DNA of 64,000 bases from Aphrocallistes beatrix (lineage: Eukaryota > Porifera > Hexactinellida > Sceptrulophora > Aphrocallistidae), in contig OY725495.1 of NCBI GenBank assembly GCA_963281255.1, positions 1,674,001-1,738,000 of the forward strand. Direction: 5' to 3'. The translations under genes were made by a program, and so were the position numbers. Positions 47,449 through 59,357 of this stretch are shown one piece after another (positions within the stretch are counted from its first letter, which is position 1; each line of letters starts with the position of its first letter). The notes below the pieces were generated by a model. The model made no database searches, was not told where the DNA came from, and saw only the letters and a program-made list of their open reading frames with translations.

Positions 47449-47558
47449 TCCTCTCACAGACGGGCCAGAAGTGTGCTTCCACATTCATTGGATGATGACA
47501 CAATACATGTCATCCAAGGAATTCGGAATCACACTTCCAGCCCTTCTGTGAGGGGCTT
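47449..47558. repeat. 110-bp imperfect palindrome (mini foldback)
   Basis: CCTCTCACAGACGGGCCAG at the left pairs with CCCCTCACAGAAGGGCTGG (inverse of the right end). The arms continue through GAAGTGTG and GGATGATGACA / TGTCATCC. Loop of a few bases. Not coding. Confidence 0.75.
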
Positions 47559-47610
47559 TTCTTACATCAATTAAAGTTTGTAGTATTAAAATAGTGAATA
47601 TAAATTTTGG

Positions 47611-47880
47611 CTGTGTCATCACGATGACGTCAGCATAATTAATCAGCATAATTTTGTGGAGTGATCTATTCTGAACACTTTATACAATATATGTTTATTT
47701 CGATCTCTTATGATTTTATTTCTATTAACCATTCATCATTATTGCTGTGTCATAATGATGACGTAAGCATATTAATTATGATAATTTTGTTGAGACATCT
47801 ATATTGAACACCTTATTGAACTATTGTTTATCTCAAATTATTAAAATTTGAGCCCTAATAGGCATTTATCATTAAAATTA
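47611..47880. repeat. Imperfect tandem duplication, about 130-bp unit
   Basis: Two consecutive units share GCTGTGTCAT, GATGACGT(C/A)AGCAT, AATTTTGT and GAACAC at matching spacing. The first has an intact TGACGTCA. Confidence 0.6.
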
Positions 47881-49445
47881 GGCGATGATGAACGACAAAA
47901 TTTTTAACCTCAAATTGTTCAGAAGTTCTATGTTTGATGGATCTAAGAATGAAATAGGTTTAGAGGGCCTCATATTTCACCAATGTTACCAATCTCAAGT
48001 TTCTAGCTCTTCTAATTTTTGTGCAATAAGCAAAAGAATGAAATCACAAAATGCTACGTAATGATGATGATTTAGCATATATTGAAAATCGTATGAGTAG
48101 GTGCACATCTGCATATATGTCCGTAGCTTCACAAAATATTTCAGGGTGATATCTTTTAAACTCTGGTCTGTGCACCACTCACGGCCCGCCGGCCCTACAC
48201 CAGCACTCATTTTAGTACTGTGCTACTATATTATTATATTGGATCATAGATCCAATATAATAATATATGAAGCACGCTAAAAATATAGTTTTCAGATCCT
48301 ACCATTAGTTCGTGATTTATGACTTTTTATGTAAATTTTAGAAATAATATCTCCCTTTTCCCTGAAAGTCGCCGATCGTATATGTTGAAAACTGTTGATA
48401 CATATATGTATAATTTCCATTAAAATATTAAATGGAAGTATATATACGATAATAAGCTCCTCGAACATTCCTTTTTCAAAAAAACATTTTTCTCGATTTA
48501 TCATTGACTTCATTATAATACAATTTCAATGTAAATCTTTGAATAAATTAGAAAAATGCGTTTCTCATAAAAAATTCGTCAAAGTGAGAATATTATGCTA
48601 AACAATAATTACAATTGCTATTAAGGGGTACAGAAAGTTTGGAACATTTTTCATATTTACTTTTGAAGTTCTGGATTGGAACTTTCCATATTCATACAAT
48701 ATCCCCATTTCTAGTCCAAAAAGAGATAGTTCTCTATCTCTTTAAATATTACCCTAAATCCTTAATTCTCAATGGCAAATATGCCATAGTGATATATATG
48801 GTTCATTAATAATAATTGTTTTTCATATTATGGAATGTTAAGTTTGTAATCGGCCGCAGGTCAAAACGCCCACAAACAGAAATTGCCGTACCATAAACGG
48901 CCAAATACAAAAAGCATTTTTGTTGGTGGAAATTTGACTAGCAATCTTTAAATCTATAGTCATGCGATGACGTAGCATCGATCGATAATCTAAATTTAGA
49001 GACTTAAAGTCGTGGACTCTTGTTCTCACTTCCTTATATACTTCGTAAATGTTCATCAATCATTATAAGCTGATATACAAGTAATTTTTTTGTTATAGTA
49101 GTGACATGTATATATTATTCACAATTGCTTGAAAATATTCAGGATTATGAGCTTCAGGAAAATTTGTGGATTTAGATTGTTCTCCCCCAAATTTGGTTCG
49201 GAAATGCTAAAGTCATTAGTGTAAATGCGGATATACGTATACCTTCAAATGCTCTTATTTATCCTGGATGATTTCTTTTACATTGTTTTTCATATTTATA
49301 AATCTTTATATTCCGGTACTTAAAATTTTTTTAATTGACCCTCTTTAAAAACTATTAAATATTGTTTGAGATAGAAGACTGGAAATTTATAAAGTTGTTC
49401 CATATCATTATGAGATAAACGTAGTATCACTCGATTATATCGTAA

Positions 49446-50399
49446 AACCTTTTTAATCAAGTTAATGGAATAAATATTTACTAGAGTACTAGAAATATAT
49501 GTTAAAATAATCTATAGCAAACACATTCACTCGAATTTGGGCTGGCAGTCGGTCGCTAGCAATTAATTTTAGTGCCCTGATCTAATGTTTGCAAAAATAT
49601 ATTAACATATAATCAATGTATTCAAGAGCTACATTAATTAAACTTGTTCGTTGTTGTTTGTTTTAATTATGGGATCAAACATTCGTTATAGATGGCGGGT
49701 GCTCAATGTATTGTAGCATCATAGTATTCTTGTGTTTGTTTTATAGTGTAAATGTCTTAGTGCAAAGAGTGCTCCTTAATTTTGTCCCCAAGTCTGTGGC
49801 CCCGTGTTGAGATGATGAGTCCGGGATGCATCTGGTACTAGGGTGAAAAGTCCGGGAGATATATGACCATGGGCTAGCCAGGACGTTTTGCAGAGTTGGG
49901 CATAACAACAATAGTCTCATGATTTTGAGGTTCGAATACAAATGAACTCTGATGACACTCGCCACCAATTATTTGGAATTCATTAAATAATGATCACTCT
50001 TTGCAGCTCCGTCCCCACTCCCGTAATTTCACTCCCTATGCCCTTGTATCTGACACTAGGGTATCGGATTCGGGGGGGGACGGTCTGCACTCCTACATAG
50101 GTTTTATATTTGTTTATTTGACAACAGATAGAAAACAAGTTTCATAGTCATACATACATTTAGTCCAATTAATCTTTTTTTCTGCGTAAATATGCGATAT
50201 CTTAGTAAATTAGAATGTTTCCCAGTCATGGAACCCCATCTGAGTTTCAATGTTTGAGTGAAATCTTTCGGCCAAAGTCTTGCTTAGAAGCAGTTGGTTG
50301 AACATTCAATTTGAGTTTAGAAATTATCAATTCGAGGAATTATTGTTAGGTTGTTTGGTGACATTATCATAATTGGAGTCTTACCGCCATAACTCTAGA
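49446..50399. other. Intron sequence, no gene recognised
   Basis: The stretch 49740-50095 is less AT-rich and has a G-run (CGGGGGGGGACGG) but no motif I can place. Confidence 0.4.
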
Positions 50400-51315
50400 C
50401 ATAGCCTACCATAATAAGCCCTCAGAGCAACTTGCGAATTTGGAACTAGGGATGCGGTAGAAGATGGTTGAACTAATACATGAGCTGCCTTAAATCATTA
50501 ACAAAGCACAATGGAGCTTAGGAATGTATTATCAGCATATATAAATATGGTATCAAGGTACCCATATCCATTGTTAAAATTTAGATTAGTCACCATATGG
50601 TTGCGCAATAGGTGATATTTGCGACAAATTTGGTGATTTTCAGAGGCCGTTTAAGGGCACTTCTAAGTGTTTTTATTATAGAGATTTTCGCATAGAACTG
50701 AGATGTGAATGGGTTAATACGAATATTTGGATTTTTCATGGAATGTTGCTACATTCCAGTGTTGCTATGGAAAGGTGTTTTGGTCAGTTGGGGTTATATC
50801 TTGAGAACCGCGATAGCTAGACATTCAAATATAGTTCCATTTGATAGCTAATAGGCTATTTTTCCTATTAGGCGATAATATATTTTCGACGTCTAAATTC
50901 AATGGTTTACGAGATATTCGACAGATTAAGAATGTGACCAATATGATAAATTGTCTAATAACTCGTAAACAATTAAATTTGGACAGATAAATTATATTAT
51001 CACTTAATAGGAAATAGTCTATTGGCTATCAAATGGAATTACTTTCGAATGTTTAGCTATCGCGGTTCTCAAGATATAACCCCAACTGACCAAATCACGT
51101 TTCCATAGCTACACTGGAATTTAGCAACATTCCATGAAAAAAATCCAAATTTTTCGTATTAACCGATTCACATCTCTGTTCTATGCGAAAAACTTTATGA
51201 TAAAAACACTTAGAAATGCCCCTAAACGGCCTCTGAAAATCACGAAATTTGTCGCAAATATCACCTATTGCGCAACCATATGGTGACTAATCTAAATTTT
51301 AACAATGGATATGGG

Positions 51316-51996
51316 CAAGGTTGTGTCAAACTCAATGATTTGAATTATTTTTTTGTAATATTGCATCTGATCATTTACATAAAACACACCAGATCAATCA
51401 ATTCAATCATTTGTGCTTATTCAAATCGTTCAGCTCATTCATTTTAATCATTCAATTAAATTCAAATCAATCAATTCAACTCAATTTAATTCAAATCAAT
51501 TCAATTCAATTCAATTCAGATCATTTAATTAAATTCAGATACCGTAGATAATTTTTAGCCCAATTTTGCATTTGCCCCTGAAGAAAAATAAATGTTTCAC
51601 AATACATATGCAAGAGAGCTTTCGATAAATATAACCGCAAGAGTGAACCAAGAAATTTAGAACCCTCTTTTTGGAGGGGGATGGTTCGAGGGCCGGCAAC
51701 TATTCGAGTATATACGGTCATTCAATTAAAAATCAATTCAGATAACTCGAATCAATTATAATCAGTTCAAATCAATTCACTCAATTCAATTCAAATCAAT
51801 TCAAATCAATTCAATTCAAATCAATTCAATTCAATTCAATTAATTTAAATGAAATTTCAGATCATTCAGATCATTCTATTTTATTCAATGACAACATTCA
51901 GATCAATCAACTCAATCATTTCTTATTAACCAACTCAATCAAATCAAATCAAAAAATGAAGTTTTTTTCAAATCAAATTGATTTGACTCAACCTTG
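51316..51996. mobile_element. hAT-like MITE made of TCAAT-type repeats
   Basis: Exact 8-bp duplication GATATGGG at 51308-51315 and 51997-52004. Perfect outer ends CAAGGTTG / CAACCTTG, extended imperfectly as CAAGGTTGTGTCAAA / TTTGACTCAACCTTG. The interior is mostly degenerate CAATTCAAT / AATCAATTCA repeats, with a unique segment at 51540-51719. Confidence 0.88.
51540..51719. mobile_element. MITE nested within the TCAAT-repeat MITE
   Basis: A unique 180-bp block (start TACCGTAGATAATTTT, end the loose inverse GAGTATATACGGT) embedded in the simple-repeat interior. The phrase ACTATTCGAGTATATACGGT is one I associate with Tc1/mariner-like MITE ends. This is the third level of nesting. Confidence 0.55.
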
Positions 51997-52279
51997 GATA
52001 TGGGTACCTTGACACCATATTTATATGCTATACTGGTAATACATTCCTAAGCTCTATTGTGCTTTGTTAATGATTTAAGGCAGCTCATGTATTAGTTCAA
52101 CCATCTTCTAACGCATCCTTGGTCAAGTTACTCTGAGGCCTTATATTTAGTAGGCTATGCTCTAACTTATAATAAATTATATTTCAAATCACTACGGCAA
52201 TAGACACCTCCTAGAATAATCATGACGTACGCACAAGTTTGCTTTTGTGTAGTGAATTGAATGCATTCAAAATAACGGG

Positions 52280-53146
52280 CATAGCCTACTTTAATAATGC
52301 CTCACAGTAAAATAACCAAGGATGCGGTAATAGCCGAATGGATTAATACACGATACGCCCAAAATTGTTAACCATGTAGGATAGGCATTAAGCATGTATT
52401 ACCAGCATATATAAACATGGCATCAAAGTACGTATATCCGTTGTCAAAATTTCGATTAGTCATCATGTCATTCCGCAACAGGTCATTTTAAGCATGATTT
52501 TTGCAATTTTCTAAGCTGTTTTAAGCCTACTTCTAAATGTTATTAATGTATAATTTTTGTAGAACTGAGATTAATACGAGTTGATTTGAAAAATTTAGAA
52601 TTTTTCAATGGAATGTTGTTACATCCCTACGTTGCTATGATAAAGCATTTTGTTCAGTTTGAGCCATATTCTGCAAACTGTATGAACTAGGTCTTATCAA
52701 ACGCGATCAATTTTGAAGATCTAGTACTACAGTTTGCACGAAATGGCCCAAACTGACCAAAATGCTTTACCATACCAACGCAGGAATGTAACAACATTCC
52801 ATTGAAAAATTCTAAATTTTTCAAATTAACTTGTACTAATCTTGGTTCTACACAAAAATCACTCCTTAATACCATTTAGAAATAGGGTTAAAACAGCTTA
52901 GAAAATCGCTAAAATTGTCCTTAGAATGAATGACCTGTTTCGCAATGATATGATGACTAATCGAAATTTTTCCAACGGATATATGCACTTTGATACCATG
53001 TTTATATATGCTAGTAATACATTATTAATGCCTATTCTGCATGGTTAACGATTTTAGGCTAATCGTATATTAATCTATTCGGCTACAACTTCAACCCTAG
53101 TCCATAATTTCCAGTCTACTGTGAGGCATTATTAGAGTAGGCTATG
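52280..53146. mobile_element. Giant hairpin element, copy C2 (shorter, diverged)
   Basis: CATAGCCTAC to GTAGGCTATG, 867 bp, arms about 420 bp. It shares landmarks with C1 (ATATATAAACATGGCATCAAAG; ATGTCATTCCGCAACAGGTC) but is clearly divergent. It lies 120 bp from C1. Confidence 0.8.
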
Positions 53147-53277
53147 CCTGGAGCAATTTCGGCCACCTTCCAATATTTTGTGACAGGACCATTTATTCAA
53201 TCATCAAACCTTTGAAATGTTTGTCATATGCAATGATAAATTTCGAAGAGATATAAATGGGTTTGTATTAATAATAT

Positions 53278-53412
53278 ACACTCCCTAGAAAAAAGTATTT
53301 AACCCTACTTGGACTCGGAATGTTGAAGTGAAATTGAAAGTGAATTGAAAGTGAAAATGAAAGTGGGAATTTTATATTTATACTTTGTACCCCAAGTCCA
53401 AGTAGGGTTAAT
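53278..53412. mobile_element. Small Tc1-like MITE
   Basis: ACCCTACTTGGACTCGG on the left and CCAAGTCCAAGTAGGGT on the right, in a 135-bp hairpin with AAAAAAGTATTTAACCC at its outer side. The interior is a tandem GTGAAATTGAAAGTGAATTG motif. Confidence 0.5.
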
Positions 53413-53527
53413 TAAACATACAAATATTTACTAATTTGAACAATTAATGTATCGAAATTTAATGTATGCACATGGTTAATCATATTAAGTCACTATTACA
53501 CAAATAATACAATCATAATAAAATACA

Positions 53528-54170
53528 ACGCGGATGCTTGGTTGCTGGGCTTGCGGATACTGTGTCCACAGAGTCGTCCAGCGGGCGCCTGGAGTATCTC
53601 AATCTAAAATATTTTGGGTTTATTTCTTTTTCTTTTTAGTTTATATTAATATTGTAAACAAAAGTTAACGAATAATTTCTCATCTGGATCAGAAAATATA
53701 ATATTCGAAATATCCACTCCTGAAAACCCCATGTCAACCGTTGAAAGCAAGTTTCTAGCATATTTTTGAGATTTGTTTACTTAATGTATCTATTGTAAGC
53801 AAAAGGTAAACAAATAATTTATCATAGACCCGAAGATATTTTAATATGGAATAGAATCGTGTGATTCGCATTATAAAAGTCTGATAATTGATTGGTTCTC
53901 ACATGAGCCAATGAATTTCAATCACAAAGAGTCCTTTTGATTGTATGCATAAGTCACTACTGTTGATCCCAATGTATTTGCATTATAAAAGAAACGAATT
54001 TCATTGGTCAACACAATTTGTCACCTATCTCGGCGAGGTGTGAAGATTTCGCTTAGATCTTCGAACTTAATTGATGACATTATTATTTACCTGTTTGCCA
54101 AATTTAACATTACTAGCACCTCCCAGTTCCGCAATCAATTCTGCACAAACAAACAAAATTATTGCGTTTT
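53528..54170 (+). repeat. Repeat family H, copy H2
   Basis: GC-rich head (GGATACTGTGTCCACAGAG; hairpin-forming), body phrase AACCCCATGTCAACCGTTGA, tail ending CAATCAATTCTGCACAAACA. Head and tail resemble those of family A, the body does not. Confidence 0.7.
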
Positions 54171-54269
54171 ATTATACAAGATAATCAAATTAGTCTATTC
54201 GTTATGAATAGTTCAAATTTTAATGTCTAGCTTTTCCGGTTTTCAAGATATAACCATTGGAACAATGAG

Positions 54270-54800
54270 ATATTTTTGAAAGATTTTCGAGGCCTTTGTC
54301 AGCAGGTTAACCGGAGCGTTGTCCTTTTAGAATGTCAAAGTATTCCCGTCTACTATCCAGTGCAAATAAAACTATTTATAGAGGGTATTTCTAGTATTCG
54401 AGTTAAAAACACTTGTGCTTTGATATTTTCTACAATGAAATCTAATGGACATAATTTAGTCCCTAAAAACGAACGCTACCAAATTAAAACAGAGCACCAT
54501 TGCCCTATTATGTGTACAATTCTAGCATGCAGTCTGAATTGAGTCGTTGATCACTTTCTCCCCAAGCTCGGATCTTGTCATCTGAGTTGAATAGCATAAA
54601 TCTTGATTCGTCAGATCTGAAAATACTTCACAATCATGGAAGAAAAAATCTTATTATTATGGTGAAAAAAAATCAACCCCTGTTTGCAGTGGGTTTCTTC
54701 AACACATACATTACTTAAACCGATTTTCTTAAGACTTCTTCTTAGAGTTTTCTTGGTGATTTCAATATTAGAACCTTTTACTTGGTTCGATAAAATCATT
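54270..54800 (-). pseudogene. Tc1-type transposase relic
   Basis: From about 54800: SNQVKGSNIEITKKTLRRSL (second helix-turn-helix end), then RFMLFNSDDKIRAWGESDQR (fitting the DES-F...D..VRVWR region of Tc1) and DNAPVNLLTKASKIF (second Asp block). Many stops and shifts; third catalytic block absent. Confidence 0.6.
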
Positions 54801-54834
54801 GGAGTGTTAAACTGTTATTTTAACCATTCGCAAT

Positions 54835-55115
54835 AGCAATAGATGGCTAAAATTTAAAAAAAGAGTATGTGCATATTGAGATATCTCAGATATGATAAAA
54901 CTTTCATCAAAAAGTGATGACTCATCATTCTGTTATGACGTCTATTATTATTACGCATCAAAAAATTGACAAATTTGATGTTCTTTCGACTGATTTTAGC
55001 AGTAAACTAACATTTAGAGATGTTATCTCCCTTATAATTAACCAATGTAACGCTAGGTGCCCTAGGTGCGCCTCCGGCGGACACTTTGTGTTGGCTAGCC
55101 GCGCTTTTATTGCAA
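54835..55115 (-). repeat. Repeat family A, copy A14 (body and head)
   Basis: Body phrase GATGACTCATCATTCTGTTATGACG through the head GGCGGACACTTTGTGTTGG; the tail is missing. Confidence 0.65.
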
Positions 55116-55800
55116 AGACAAGCGCTTTGCTTGTGCTATTGAAATTTCAACTTTTGGAGGAACTAACTAATAGGTTTCTATATAAAATAATTTTCTTACC
55201 AACTAAGAACTTGCTATTTAAAATTATTACCTATACTCGTATGTGGCTGAAATTTTGAACATTTACCGTTTTTCGGAAGTCGATCTTAAAATTAAAATTA
55301 TCTACGAAGCCTATGCTAATAGCAAACTTCGGTTAAGTAATAATAAAAAAACTAGACTGTTGACTATTTTCAAGACTTTCTATTTCTCTTTCTTACATCA
55401 TCCTTTTTTAAAAAATTGTGTTTAATTTGTTATTTGTGACGATTCCAATATCCCAGAATGTAAAAAGATCACATTGTACTGCTTAATCATAATGATTTAG
55501 CAATCTTTAAATTTGGGATAAGTTGCATACGTTAGACACATTTCAATTCATCTAGTCATCTGATTCGTATGCAGCTTTAGTACATCCCAAATTTCTCACT
55601 GTATTAGCTATACGTAGTTCATATTTCTCTATTCACTTGATGCAACGCACTATCTTTTTATTGACCCACATTTATTAATCTTAATTCAAAATTTATAAAA
55701 TATTGAATATTGAATCAACCTTTTGATTGAATGTATGCTATCAATTTTTATATAATTTTATTGTCATTATTTTGAATTTTAGAATTCATTATTGAATTAC
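55116..55800. other. Intron sequence, nothing recognised
   Basis: AT-rich, ends in the branch and pyrimidine region of the next huntingtin exon. Confidence 0.45.
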
Positions 55801-55809
55801 ACCTTTTAG

Positions 55810-56008
55810 GGATGATAATTGTTTTATTTCTGAAATTTTTCAATTTTTTATTATTATCACAATGAATAAACCAGATGTGCTACCACTCTCAAAGATCATT
55901 CAACTTTCTGATTCTGTAATGGCTAGTGGCAGGTCTACCATCAAATTTGCTATTCCGTCTTTAATCCCGATAATATTTTTTATATTTCCTGAAATTACAG
56001 ATGATCTG
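55810..56008 (+). CDS. HTT: Huntingtin exon, strongly conserved
   Basis: Acceptor ACACCTTTTAG. The first base G completes the AG|G Arg codon from 36735. 199 bp, ends CTG in phase 0 before GTAAAT. PLSKIIQLSDSVMASGR matches human GIPKIIQLCDGIMASGR, and IPSLIPIIFFIFPEITDDL fits IPALQPIVHDLFVL. The upstream part CFISEIFQFFIIIT fits AIIPNIFFFLVLLS. Together with the previous exon it makes the gene identity secure. Confidence 0.95.
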
Positions 56009-56121
56009 GTAAATCTTTTTCTTAATGTGAATCAATCTTGATGTACAAGTTTATTTGAATTTTGTATACGCGTACAATAAAGTGCTACAAAGTAAACAAT
56101 TTGTTAGCAACTACAAGTATG

Positions 56122-56300
56122 TACATTGATTAATTATATGGTAGATAGCATCTCTAAATACTACATCTGTCTTACTGTTATAATCGATTTCAATAGAAAG
56201 ATCACAAAATTTGTCAATTTTTAAAATTTCGATAGTAATAATGACGTAATAACATGGTGATGAGTCATCATTTTTGATGATAGTTGTATCAATTTAGGGT
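56122..56300 (+). repeat. Repeat family A body fragment (A15)
   Basis: Starts at TTGATTAATTATATGG (the head is lost) and ends in the TGATGATAGTTGTATCA phrase. Confidence 0.6.
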
Positions 56301-56819
56301 GGATCGATTTTTAAACTTTTGGTCCTACTCACTTGGCGATCTCAGAAATGAACCGGCTTGACCTAAAAAATAATTATTTGATCATTAAACCACCTCATTT
56401 ACACTTTAACATCACCCTATAGGCTTCAGAAGAGGAGGAATTCGAAATTTGTTGGGAATTTTGTCCACATTTGTGTTAATTTATCCCTTTAATGACGAAA
56501 GAGAGTGTTTTAGAATAGTAAAATGTGATTATTAGAAAGATAGAACTTTCCAATTTATAGCATCCGTTCAAAAGTTATGGTCTAATATGCAAAGAAATCG
56601 GACAAAACCCCCAATTTTCACCCCTTTAGACGCATAAACTCAATAACTATAAATCTATTAAAGCTTGAGCTTAACTTTTTCCGTCAGATACTCAGAAATG
56701 TTCATTTGCATTACTAATACATTCCTAACCTCTAAACCTTTAGGATTACGATCAAACCTTAGCCATAGTCGATAAATATTCTACCTTCATAGTATCACAC
56801 ACAATTTACATAGGTTTAT

Positions 56820-57290
56820 CTAGACTTTAAAATTAGATTTAGTCGTGAAACATGGATTTTTCTCTCTACCAGCAATTGGATTCAGTATCCATCCATTACG
56901 ATTTTCACTTCCATATACGGCTTCAGATGCTTCAGTAACTAATTTTACATGTCTCTCAACACCTTGTGTATTGCAAGGATAATCTGGTATTTTCAAAATG
57001 CCATTCACACACTTTTCTAATTCAACATCTGATAGATCTGACAACATAGGAGGTTCGGTTAGTAGTATTCCATCATCATCCCAGTCGATCAATTCTGAAT
57101 AATGTTGAGCATTGATGTGTATAATTGGTATTTGAAATCCACGAATCGTGTCCGTTAAATCTTCTGATTTTTTAGCTCTTGCCTTGAGGATTAATGAAAT
57201 AGCTTTTTCCCTTATTGCTAAACTGTCATCAATATCATAGATAATAGGATATTTTCTGGGTTTGCAAAGTAAGCGTTTCGTTGAAAAACA
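56820..57290 (-). pseudogene. Unnamed transposon-type protein, C-terminal part
   Basis: An open frame of about 155 codons without an in-frame start. It reads YDIDDSLAIREKAISLILKA, IPIIHINAQHYSELIDWDDD, TEPPMLSDLSDVELEKCVNG, IPDYPCNTQGVERHVKLVTE and AVYGSENRNGWILN to the stop at 56820. Just upstream, in another frame, is PPNVKDVIIPVFQRNAYFAN. The CNTQ-VER-VKLVTEA signature recalls multi-copy ORFs of invertebrate genomes that I cannot assign to a named superfamily. It lies antisense in a huntingtin intron. Confidence 0.5.
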
Positions 57291-57395
57291 GGAATAATCA
57301 CATCTTTAACATTTGGAGGTAATAAACAGATCAGAGAAGCAATGTAGTGAATATTTTGGGCCCATCAACACATTTCCAATGTTGTTTTAAGAAAA

Positions 57396-58195
57396 ACCAT
57401 GCTTCGCTTGCTTGCGCTGCGCGACTTGCTGACACTGCGTGTCCGCAGAGTCACCCTGCGGGTGCCTGAAGTTACTCAATCTAACATATTTTGGGATTAT
57501 TTCCTTTATATACATATTTTAAACAAATATCAACGAAAGATTTCTCATATGGATTCGAAAATATAATATTCGAAATCTACAGCACTAAAAACCCCATGTC
57601 AACCGTAGGAAGCTAGTCTCTAGCCTATTTTTGTAATTTGTTTACTTTATGTATCTATTGTAAACAAAAGTAAACAAATAATTCATCATATCGATCTGAA
57701 AATATGATTTTCGAAATCTACACCCCTAAAAACCCCATGTCACCCGTTGGAAGCTAGTCTCTAGCATTATTTTTAAATTTCATCAAATGGTGTGAAAATA
57801 TGTATATAAAGGTGTGAAAATATGCAGAAAATCTTTTTTATTGCCAAGTACTATAACACATTTAAGATATCAAACATAAGTTGTGGCTTTGAAATATTAA
57901 TAACAATGACGATCTATTGTAGTGTCGTACAATGTTTTCTATTGTGATAGTGTAGTCATTTATTTTGTATAGAAAAGGTGTGAAAATTTGTTTTCCATTT
58001 TTTTGCAGAGGTGTGAAAATTTTGCTTAGATTTTCGAACATAATCCTAGATTCATCATTTGACACCTACATGCCAATTTTCGTATCCTACGACTTGCCAA
58101 TTCTTCAATCAATTCGGACAAACAAACAAACGAACAAACAAACAAACAAACAAACAAACAAACAAACAAAACAAAAAATCCTAGTATTTTAATAT
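57396..58195 (+). repeat. Repeat family H, most complete copy H3
   Basis: Head GCTTCGCTTGCTTGCGCTGC and hairpin GACACTGCGTGTC; body with three tandem-like forms of AACCCCATGTCANCCGT; tail CAATCAATTCGGACAAAC. The final microsatellite (AAAC)n at 58118-58170 is followed by AATCCTAGTATTTTAATA. Shares head and tail grammar with family A. Confidence 0.7.
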
Positions 58196-58850
58196 ATAAG
58201 ATGAACGTATTCTTAATTTTGACCTAATTGGATATAGATTGCTATCAGGAAATCATTTCATTGTCAGGACATTCTAAACAGTATTCTATATTATGATGAT
58301 GGTTAGAGAACTCCAAAATACATTTAGAGAAAAGTTCTCGACTTCCAGAAATATCAATAGTTAATTTCGTTGTTTTCATGTAAGACCCAAAATCCCTTTA
58401 GTCCAGTTACTCCCAACTATTAGTTATTCTCTTATTAATTAACCATATTGTAGGTCTTAAATTTCGTTTACTGTCATCACATTCTTTCATTAGTAATACT
58501 AGTAATATTATTGTAGTTATTAAAATGTGTCTACTGTTATCACATTAATTCATTAGTATTATTAATACTATTGTACGCAGGATTGATTAGCATCATGATT
58601 TTTAGATCAAAGAAATCGATTTTTTTATATAAATCCGATTTTTTTATTCAATTTGGATTTATAATCTTTTCTGAGAATCTTACTACCTTGTCATGTTTAA
58701 CATCTATTTGATACTACATGTAAATGAACACATGGTTACTTTGATAAATCGAGTGGAGTCAAATGTATAGTATATTTTTCACTTCCAACAGCCTTTTAAT
58801 TAAACTGGTAAATCCACTAGGAAATTGGTTGGAATTTTGATTTTAAGATC
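58196..58850. other. Intron sequence, no gene
   Basis: AT-rich; 58440-58570 has two similar TATTACTAGTAATATTATTG-like stretches. No element recognised. Confidence 0.4.
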
Positions 58851-58854
58851 GCAA

Positions 58855-59260
58855 TCCGTTGTAAGATCGCAATCCTCTTCAAAGTCCTCCTCATTACTTA
58901 CAAAGCCATGCATTCCCTGCTCTGGAGTATATCTTCCAACTCATAAAGGTTAAGACATCCAATCGCACTCTATGATCATCCAATGCCATACTCCTTGAGC
59001 ATCCTACAATCAACCAAAACCCTGGCTGATCGTGCGTTTACTTTAGCTGCTCTTGTTGAGTGGAATCTTCTCCAACCGAGCATTCGGGCTGCTCTTCATT
59101 CTCCATCTTCTAAAAACTGCTTAAAACATTTTCTGCACGCACAATCCACAACTATTTGATTAAACACTTAATATACACTTAACTTAAATTATTTTAAACA
59201 TAAATGTTTACATTATAATTCAAGAATACATACATATACATACGTTCATGCTTATACCAT
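58855..59260 (+). mobile_element. LINE 3-prime fragment (L2/CR1-type)
   Basis: Broken frames read LFKVLLITYKAMHSL, NAILLEHPTIN and VEWNLLQPSIRAALHS. These are the C-terminal part of the same LINE as on the opposite strand at 61850-64000 (FKILLITYKAIHSL; VEWNLLPPSIRNAPS). It ends with an ACATACATATACATACG-like tail, as in the other copy. 5-prime truncated, as usual for LINE insertions. Confidence 0.85.
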
Positions 59261-59357
59261 AAGCAAAATCTTCTTCTTTCTCAGTTTCATTAATTTATAA
59301 TATTTAAAATTTCACATTTTCCCCATTGTTATATGTTTGTGTACCTTTTTCCGTTAG

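Larger units (their letters stand above)
47150..49445. mobile_element. Old, diverged copy of the TTAA element (B3) with insertions
   Basis: 47215-47400 aligns with the start of B1/B2 (GTTTTGACTCATTTATCAG; GGGAGTTCATTTATATAATC counterpart). 48290-49445 aligns with their middle and end (AACATTCCTTTTTCAAAAAA, TTATCATTGACTTCATTATA). It keeps the segment around 49370-49440 that B1 has lost. Diagnostic ends and TTAA sites are gone, and about 900 bp of foreign sequence (47400-48290) plus a small insert near 48850 interrupt it. Confidence 0.65.
50400..52159. mobile_element. Giant hairpin element, copy C1
   Basis: Begins CATAGCCTAC and ends GTAGGCTATG. Two arms of roughly 550 bp are near-complementary around a centre at about 50950. 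Arm landmarks, present in both senses: GTTGAACTAATACATGAGC, GTCACCATATGGTTGCGCAA, GGCCGTTTAAGGGCAC, ACATTCCAGTGTTGCTATGG. No protein. The right arm is split by a 681-bp MITE at 51316-51996. Target duplications are uncertain. Confidence 0.85.

Noticed and set aside
54276-54542. + strand open frame of 88 residues
   Set aside because: The opposite strand holds recognisable Tc1 transposase pieces; this is its antisense shadow.
58113-58172. AAAC repeat as a telomere-like array
   Set aside because: The unit is AAAC, short and adjoining a repeat-family tail; a simple microsatellite explains it.
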